The translations under genes and the position numbers were made by a program. A stretch of 64,000 nucleotides of DNA from [Synechococcus] sp. NIES-970 (GTDB lineage Bacteria > Cyanobacteriota > Cyanobacteriia > Cyanobacteriales > MRBY01): assembly GCA_002356215.1 (NCBI GenBank), contig AP017959.1:372001-436000 (forward strand), given 5' to 3'. Shown here in pieces: positions 58,754-64,000 of the stretch. The notes beneath the pieces are model-generated. The model was not told where the DNA came from, made no database searches, and saw only the letters and a program-made list of their open reading frames with translations. How positions within the stretch are numbered: position 1 is the first letter of the stretch; each line of letters opens with the position of its first letter.

Positions 58754-60484
58754 TTAATAGTGAGTCCCCGATTTCCGGTGATGGATCGCCGTCATGCCGT
58801 TGTTTTGTAGCACTTTACCCTTATCGGTAGTGGCATAGATCACCCAGTGGTCGCCGCATTCCAGCCGATTCGCGACGGTGCATTCGAGATAGGCCAAGGC
58901 ATCGGTCAAAATTGGGCAGCCATTGTCTGCGGTTTCGGTGGCCACCCCCACAAAGCGGTCTTCTCCAGGGGCAAAGGGCTTGAGAAAATGCTTCATCAGC
59001 CCCAGGTGATTCCCTTCCTGGAGGACATTGATCACAAAATTTGTCCCTTTATGGAGCAATGATTCGATCGCCCGTTCTTTTGCCACCGCAACCGTAAACC
59101 CAGGGGGGGTAAAGGTGGCCTGGGAAACCCAAGATGCCAGCATCGCCCCAGCGAGATTATCCTGTTGGGTCGTGACGATACAGAGGGAGCCCACCAGACG
59201 ACCCAGGGCCTGTTCGAGGTTGTCTGACTGGGAAGTAGAGGCAACATTTTGTTTGGGTTGCCGCCGTTTGGCTGCTTTTTTGATCGCCTGGGCAAAATCT
59301 GTGCCCGTTTCTTCGCAGGTTTTGAGGGTTACTTCGGTGGGTTTAAATTTAACGCGGATCGGCTCGAAGCCCATCTGATAGCCGGCATCGCGGAATTTTC
59401 CTTCCAGCAGATCGATCGCCTCGCCGCTCCAGCCAAAGGAACCAAACACCCCGGCCAATTTATTTTTATCGGCATTGTTGAGGACAATCCCAAGGGCCGT
59501 CTGGATTTGGGTTGGGGCATGGCCCCCAAGGGTGGGAGACCCCATAATAAAGCCACTACAGCGGCCGATCGCCTCTTTGATTTCTGTGGGTTCGGCATGT
59601 TCAGCATTAAAGGTTTCTACCATCACCCCAGCTTTGGAAATGCCGTGGGCGATCGCCTGGGCCACCGTTGCGGTGTTGCCATAGGCGGAGGCGTAGATCA
59701 GGGCCACGGAGAGGTCATTTTTCTGCTTTTCCACCCAAGCGCGGTAGTTATTAAAGAGTTCCTGACGGCTGTAGCGAATCAAGGGGCCGTGGCCAGGGGC
59801 ATAGATTTTTGCCGGAATTTCTTCAATTTTGCTGAGGCCTGCGAGGGTTTGGCGGATGGAACTGGCCATCACACAGTCGAAATAGTAGCGGCGGTCTTCG
59901 TCATAAAACTGCCAGCCTTCATCAAAAACTTGGTTGCCGCACACATGGGCCCCAAAAAATTTATCGGTAAACAAAATATTTTCTGCCGGGTCATAGGTGC
60001 AGAGGTGCCCGGGGAAACGGGGGGTCGGCGTCGGGATAAATTCCAGCACGTGACCTTTCCCCAAGTCGAGGCGATCGCCACTTTTGACGATTTCGATGTT
60101 GGGGGTTTCATCCTTAAGGAGATCCTTGAGGGCGATCGCCGCCGGATTTGAACAGACAAAAGTGACTTGGGGGGCAAGTTTCAGCAGCTCCTTGAGGGTA
60201 AAACAACGGTTTGGGTTAGTGTGCCCAAGGATAATGTAATCCAGTTGTTTCAGGTCCGTACGCGTCTGAATTTCTGTTAAGAAGAGTTCGCAGAAGGATT
60301 CTCCTGGGGGATCTAGGAGAGCTGTTTTTTCCCCAATGATCAGATAGCTATTTGCCGTGGTTCCCTTTTGTAGGCCGTATTCAATTTCGAATTTGAGGCG
60401 GTCCCAGGTGCGCGATCGCAGCAGCAGCAGATCGGGACTAATGAGATAGGGTTGGATATCTCTGGGGAGGGTTGCAGCGGCCAT
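58754..60484 (-). CDS. flv1: Class C flavodiiron protein, Flv1 type
   Basis: A 576-residue protein with three domains: metallo-beta-lactamase-like (residues 1-240), flavodoxin (about 260-400, SVALIYASAYGNTATVAQAIA) and flavin reductase (about 430-570). In cyanobacteria the Flv1-Flv3 pair transfers electrons from photosystem I to oxygen. The diiron site is altered: canonical HxExDH is LGHTNPNRC and another His ligand is replaced in PTPRFPGHLC, as expected for Flv1/Flv2 and not Flv3/Flv4. The RSRTWDRLKFEIEYGLQKGT start fits Flv1. It is probably monocistronic. Confidence 0.88.
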   Translation of the reverse strand: MAAATLPRDIQPYLISPDLLLLRSRTWDRLKFEIEYGLQKGTTANSYLIIGEKTALLDPPGESFCELFLTEIQTRTDLKQLDYIILGHTNPNRCFTLKELLKLAPQVTFVCSNPAAIALKDLLKDETPNIEIVKSGDRLDLGKGHVLEFIPTPTPRFPGHLCTYDPAENILFTDKFFGAHVCGNQVFDEGWQFYDEDRRYYFDCVMASSIRQTLAGLSKIEEIPAKIYAPGHGPLIRYSRQELFNNYRAWVEKQKNDLSVALIYASAYGNTATVAQAIAHGISKAGVMVETFNAEHAEPTEIKEAIGRCSGFIMGSPTLGGHAPTQIQTALGIVLNNADKNKLAGVFGSFGWSGEAIDLLEGKFRDAGYQMGFEPIRVKFKPTEVTLKTCEETGTDFAQAIKKAAKRRQPKQNVASTSQSDNLEQALGRLVGSLCIVTTQQDNLAGAMLASWVSQATFTPPGFTVAVAKERAIESLLHKGTNFVINVLQEGNHLGLMKHFLKPFAPGEDRFVGVATETADNGCPILTDALAYLECTVANRLECGDHWVIYATTDKGKVLQNNGMTAIHHRKSGTHY

Positions 60485-60591
60485 AGACTTCCGGGGATCA
60501 AAGTTTGCTTCAGATTTTCAGTATCGCAAACTTCGGCAGGCGATCGCCATTTGGAGACAATGCGTAAAATTTATCATCGCAATTGGTGAAA

Positions 60592-61713
60592 TCAATTCCC
60601 CATCTCTCTAACAGCCGCAAGATAGGGGGCAATGGTGTGTTCGATCATCGTTAACAATTCCACCTGGGTCGCACCATAGGCTAAATGGGCAGCGATCGCT
60701 AAACCCCCCGCCCCGACTCCCTCTTTAACATAGCCCTGTTCGTAGGACTGTAATTGCGAATATTGAGAATCTCGAAAACTCAGTTGCGTAGCCAGTAGGG
60801 GCACTTCCCCAATTGAATTAGCCAAACCCAGCGTATCACCCGTCGGATCTTCGGCGACCCAACGCGTCGTTCCTACTGCAATATTTGCAGGATTGAAATC
60901 AAGCTGATGAAACCCACAAATTCTTTGAATCAAAGCATAAACCGCTAACATTTGAGTCCCCCCCCCAAGCAAAACTCCCTGGGTATGACTTAAGGCGATC
61001 GCCATCCCAGCGATAAAAATTTGCATCGGGTCTCCCACTGCCGACACCACGGCAAAAGGATCAGGATTATCGGGCAAATTCGCTTTTCTCAAACCTTGTT
61101 GGACGATTTGCCACTTTAAATCATGGTTACATTCGATATGGCTACTATTTACTTTTTGGTGCGCGTCATAACCCAATCCAGTTAAAATTCCCAAGGCCGT
61201 CGTTGTCCCTGCCACGACACATTCTCCCAGGACAAATAGATGATTTGTGTATTGCGTCGCTAATTTTTTACCCCAGGCCAAACCCTGTTGAAAAAGATGC
61301 TGCACCCTGGAAAATTCGAGGGCCTTACCAGTAGAAACACAATTCGCTTTTTTGCCCCCTAGGTCAATACAATTCACCGCTTTTGGCTCGGGTGGAATCA
61401 ACAATCCCGTGTCGAATAAATAGTAAGGAATCTGGTATTTCTGCAAAATTGCCCGGGAGAGAATTGCCGGAGAAGCACCGACAATCAACGGTGGCAATGG
61501 GTACAGAGCATCTTCCTGAAAGCCATGGCAAACACATTCCCCGTCGGCGATCGCCGTATATTTTCGCGCTTTCGGGGTAGCCCCCGCTGCAGAAATATCA
61601 GGAATTAAAGCTGTATCCGTAAAGCCCAGGCCACAGGCGAATACCACTGACTTTCCTTGGTATTTTTCTAGCCAAGCCTGTCCCCGTGCTAACTGCGTAT
61701 AAACTCGAATCAC
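60592..61713 (-). CDS. UPF0284 (CobT-like phosphoribosyltransferase family) protein
   Basis: A 373-residue protein of the TIGR00303/UPF0284 group, distantly like nicotinate-nucleotide-dimethylbenzimidazole phosphoribosyltransferase. I start at the GTG at 61713 (MIRVYTQLARGQAWLEKYQG type N-terminus); a TTG at 61737 would add 8 residues. Segments include FACGLGFTDTALIPDISAAG, LGECVVAGTTTALGILTGLG and GVLLGGGTQMLAVYAL. A role in cobamide (vitamin B12-like) metabolism is suggested by the family, but pseudocobalamin-producing cyanobacteria do not need dimethylbenzimidazole, so the function is unsure. Confidence 0.85.
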   Translation of the reverse strand: MIRVYTQLARGQAWLEKYQGKSVVFACGLGFTDTALIPDISAAGATPKARKYTAIADGECVCHGFQEDALYPLPPLIVGASPAILSRAILQKYQIPYYLFDTGLLIPPEPKAVNCIDLGGKKANCVSTGKALEFSRVQHLFQQGLAWGKKLATQYTNHLFVLGECVVAGTTTALGILTGLGYDAHQKVNSSHIECNHDLKWQIVQQGLRKANLPDNPDPFAVVSAVGDPMQIFIAGMAIALSHTQGVLLGGGTQMLAVYALIQRICGFHQLDFNPANIAVGTTRWVAEDPTGDTLGLANSIGEVPLLATQLSFRDSQYSQLQSYEQGYVKEGVGAGGLAIAAHLAYGATQVELLTMIEHTIAPYLAAVREMGN

Positions 61714-61761
61714 GTCACCCTTATCCCCGTTATACAATTCATTTGACCTACCTTAACCCAT

Positions 61762-61799
61762 AAAAAAATCAGGAGAACCATATTGATTCTCCCGATTTT
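61762..61799 (-). terminator. Intrinsic terminator after rpsU
   Basis: On the minus strand AAAATCGGGAGAA (61799-61787) pairs with TTCTCCTGATTTT (61777-61765), with one wobble pair and a 9-base loop, and is followed by T residues. It lies 59 bases past the rpsU stop. Confidence 0.85.
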
Positions 61800-61857
61800 G
61801 TCTATTTATTTGTGCTGGTTTTGAGCATCAAGATTCCATAACCAAGCCAAAAATGCT

Positions 61858-62034
61858 TTAACGGAAACGCTTCTTCCGACGGGCAACAGCCTTACGCTTG
61901 CGCTTCTCGATGGGGGTTTCAAAGTGACGACGACGCTTGATATCAGCAAAAATACCAGCTTTAGAAACTTGGCGCTTAAACCGACGTAATGCGGATTCAA
62001 TATTTTCGTTTTGTCCAACAACCACTTGGGTCAT
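61858..62034 (-). CDS. rpsU: 30S ribosomal protein S21
   Basis: A 58-residue S21 ([20 protein letters not shown] start; Arg/Lys-rich tail ending KKRFR). I choose the ATG at 62034, preceded by AGGAGG, over the longer frame of 104 residues, whose extra part has no family resemblance. S21 is bound at the 30S platform and helps mRNA binding. A terminator follows at 61799-61762. Confidence 0.95.
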   Translation of the reverse strand: MTQVVVGQNENIESALRRFKRQVSKAGIFADIKRRRHFETPIEKRKRKAVARRKKRFR

Positions 62035-62378
62035 AGGGGATCCTCCTTTGGTGATGATGAATATAGGTGAAGTTGAAATGGCTGAGGTGAATGACACAAA
62101 ATCATTCAATCGAAAAACTTTTGGCAGCTTGCCAGACGTACGATCATAGGATCTTTTGGGCGGGGGATGCAAGGCTCATGGGTCTGAACCTTGACGGTGT
62201 TTGCCAAAATTAGCCCTGGAATTTTCACCAAAGCATGCCTGCTTAAAGTGCTGATCGTCATTTAGTTTTTCGCGATAAATCGGCAGTTTCCGCCAATTAT
62301 TTACTTGGGTCCCTCACACCACCTCCAAAGGGGGTATTCAAATGCTTGTAAATCTTGATGAAAGCGCAAGCTTTTTGC
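62035..62378. other. Intergenic region upstream of rpsU
   Basis: About 340 bases between the rpsU start and the end of the DUF4010 gene. It holds the ribosome site AGGAGG next to rpsU and presumably the rpsU promoter. No ORF, tRNA or clear terminator was found; a small RNA cannot be excluded by eye. Confidence 0.45.
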
Positions 62379-63635
62379 TCAGACTGCTAACAATACCAAA
62401 AAACCGGCCACTAAACCACTCAACATTACGCTCCCGCACCAGTAAGCCAGCTTGAGATTGCCGATCGCCCGGGTAAAACCAACTTTGACCAAGGTATTAA
62501 CGGTAATAGCCAGCCAAACGCCATACATGGCCACGGTGATCGAAAAATCATCCTGGACAGCATTGGCGAGGGACAGACTCACGGCATCCACATCGGCGAG
62601 GCCGGAAAGGGCCGAAAGGAGATAAATGCCCTGTTCGCCAAATTCTTCTTTGGCCCAGCGCACAAGCAATGACAGGATCACAAGGAGAGCTGTGTATTGG
62701 AGAGCAGAGCCAATTTCGACGGGGTTACTCACGGTGATGGTGGTCAGGTTTTTTGTCTGGGGATCAATTTTCCAGCGGGCGATCGCCACGGCGGCAATGA
62801 TCGGAATGGCGCCCAAAATAAGGAGGGGAGCAGCGAGTTTGTACGCCAGGGTTTGACTCACAACGGCGATCACCAACAGCAGACGGGGGGCCATGATGCC
62901 GTTCGCCAGCACGATGCCAGCGGCGAAGGACAGGGTTTCACTGGGCTGCTGTTTGGCCATGCGGGAAAAAGATACCGTAAGGGCCGTAGAGGAGGCAATT
63001 CCGCCAAAAAAGCCAGTCAAAAGGAGGCCCACTTTACTCCCGAGGAGACGGATCGCGAAGTAGCCAATGTAAGAAATCCCGGCAATCAGTAATACCAACC
63101 AACCGATCGCCTGGGGATTGAGAGCATTCCAGGGGCCCATGGCTTGGTTCGGCAACAGAGGTAATACCACCACTGCGATCAGCAGCAGTTGTAGGGTCGC
63201 AAGTAATTCTTGCCGTTGGAGCCAATTGAGGGTTTTGGTGAGTTCTGGTTTTGCACCGAGGATCCAGGCCACCACCACCGCCACGGCGATCGCCTCCTGG
63301 GTAAATCCACTCAGGGCCAACGCACCGAGGCAGAAAGTGGTCAGGAGGGCTAATTCGGTGGTCGTGCCGTAATCTCCAGATTTTTGCGCCGTGAGAACGT
63401 AGGCGGTGGCGGCCAGTCCCGCAAGGCCCAGGAAGATTCCGACTAAAACACCAAAACCCCAATTTTGCGCCAAGAGTGCAGAAATGCCTCCCAGAAGACC
63501 GCTGATAGCAAAATTTCGGAGGCCACTGTCCCCAAAGCCTTCGTCGTCGGCCCGGTTACGCCAGCCCCGTTCGAGACCAATGATTACCCCCAGGGCCAAG
63601 GCGATCGCCAGCTGTACGAGGACATTTAAATTCAT
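62379..63635 (-). CDS. MgtC/SapB-DUF4010 membrane protein
   Basis: A 418-residue integral membrane protein with about 12 hydrophobic segments. The N-terminus (VQLAIALALGVIIGLERGWRN, split about residues 5-25) fits the MgtC/SapB N-terminal part, and the rest matches the DUF4010 family. I use the ATG at 63635 (MNLNVLVQLAIAL) instead of one 9 residues earlier. Function unknown; an ion or osmotic role is only a guess from MgtC. Confidence 0.8.
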   Translation of the reverse strand: MNLNVLVQLAIALALGVIIGLERGWRNRADDEGFGDSGLRNFAISGLLGGISALLAQNWGFGVLVGIFLGLAGLAATAYVLTAQKSGDYGTTTELALLTTFCLGALALSGFTQEAIAVAVVVAWILGAKPELTKTLNWLQRQELLATLQLLLIAVVVLPLLPNQAMGPWNALNPQAIGWLVLLIAGISYIGYFAIRLLGSKVGLLLTGFFGGIASSTALTVSFSRMAKQQPSETLSFAAGIVLANGIMAPRLLLVIAVVSQTLAYKLAAPLLILGAIPIIAAVAIARWKIDPQTKNLTTITVSNPVEIGSALQYTALLVILSLLVRWAKEEFGEQGIYLLSALSGLADVDAVSLSLANAVQDDFSITVAMYGVWLAITVNTLVKVGFTRAIGNLKLAYWCGSVMLSGLVAGFLVLLAV

Positions 63636-63707
63636 TGCCAAATTTTTTTCTATTTTTCTCACTATACCGGGAGCTCTGCCCAGAAAAGTAAGGTCAATTC
63701 CGTTAGC

Positions 63708-64000
63708 ATGGCTAATGATGCCCCTTTGTTATGCGGCAGTCTTTCGGCCATGGCCACCATTGATCATTACCAAACCCTCGGTATTTCATCTAGGGCGACC
63801 CAACAAGAAATCAAACAGGCCTACCGCCGTTTAGCGAAGGAATTTCACCCAGATACCTGCGATAAAGGTCAGGTAGAAAATGGCGATCGCATCGTGGCCC
63901 TCAACCACGCCTATGAAGTATTGGGAGATGTCCAACAGCGGCAACAATATGACCGCAGCCGCGATGTGGCAAATTATCGGGGGATCCGATCAGCCCAGGG
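63708..64000 (+). CDS. DnaJ-domain protein, N-terminal part (window edge)
   Basis: An open frame from the ATG at 63708 (or 63750, MATIDHYQTLGISS) to the window end, with a J domain: YQTLGISSRATQQEIKQAYR, the HPD motif in KEFHPDTCDK, and NHAYEVLGDVQQRQQYD. J domains stimulate Hsp70 ATPases. The C-terminal part is outside the window, so the class cannot be stated. It is divergent from the DUF4010 gene. Confidence 0.85.
   Translation, partial: MANDAPLLCGSLSAMATIDHYQTLGISSRATQQEIKQAYRRLAKEFHPDTCDKGQVENGDRIVALNHAYEVLGDVQQRQQYDRSRDVANYRGIRSAQ

Noticed and set aside
59249-60151. 300-codon plus-strand ORF opposite flv1
   Set aside because: No family resemblance; the flv1 frame explains the sequence.
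62035-62172. N-terminal extension of rpsU to 104 residues
   Set aside because: The additional residues are not S21-like, and the ribosome site AGGAGG lies next to the ATG at 62034.

Overview
The window is chromosomal DNA of a unicellular cyanobacterium, most like a Picosynechococcus (Synechococcus sp. PCC 7002 type) genome. The octamer GCGATCGC (HIP1, usually inside GGCGATCGCC) occurs in most genes and intergenic stretches. The genes include psbU, a class C flavodiiron protein of the Flv1 type, DUF1818, DUF3370 and DUF4327 family proteins, and groESL controlled by CIRCE plus a K-box. Base composition is moderate in GC. No rRNA, CRISPR array, intact insertion sequence or prophage was seen.

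Layout. 1-9.2 kb: edge of an unknown gene, an MFS exporter, MsrP, an SDR, BirA, a catalytically degenerate M16 protease, a peptidoglycan-binding protein, an Atx1-like copper chaperone beside an ion channel with a zinc ribbon, and small cyanobacterial proteins including a tandem DUF4327 pair. 9.3-17.9 kb: NagZ-like hydrolase, rbfA, eno, rbgA, recA, a TPR protein and a [4Fe-4S] aldo/keto reductase. 17.9-20.1 kb: an AT-rich, HIP1-free accessory pocket with a PIN-toxin pseudogene, a 32-bp perfect palindrome, a methyltransferase and a HigBA-type toxin-antitoxin pair with a palindromic operator candidate. 20.2-33.7 kb: housekeeping genes (aspS, 1-Cys peroxiredoxin, psbU, an M50-like membrane protein, rpe, a K+ channel, argD, a B12/radical SAM protein, fbp, malQ, DUF1818).

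33.8-35.9 kb: a second HIP1-free, AT-rich insert with a two-gene operon. The first gene joins an HsdR-N-like PD-(D/E)XK nuclease domain to a ParA ATPase; the second joins a degenerate ParB-like domain to a Rho-N/SAP-like domain. This is the best candidate for an undescribed system. 35.9-45.8 kb: an MtnX-like phosphatase, polysaccharide glycosyltransferases, a HAD protein lacking its nucleophilic Asp, tRNA-Ala(CGC), Uma2, a ferredoxin, ppsA and groESL. 46-64 kb: glyS, nth, a STAS protein, a large radical SAM fusion, an SbcD-like nuclease, a PG hydrolase coupled to map, DUF3370, recR (apparently starting at ATT), flv1, a UPF0284 protein, rpsU, a DUF4010/MgtC protein and the start of a DnaJ-domain gene.

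Several groups work together: fbp, rpe, eno, ppsA and malQ in central carbon and glycogen metabolism; rbfA, rbgA, rpsU, aspS, glyS and map in translation; recA, recR, nth and sbcD in DNA repair; groESL, the peroxiredoxin, MsrP and Flv1 in stress and redox protection. All functions are inferred from motifs and family resemblance read by eye; no database search was run.
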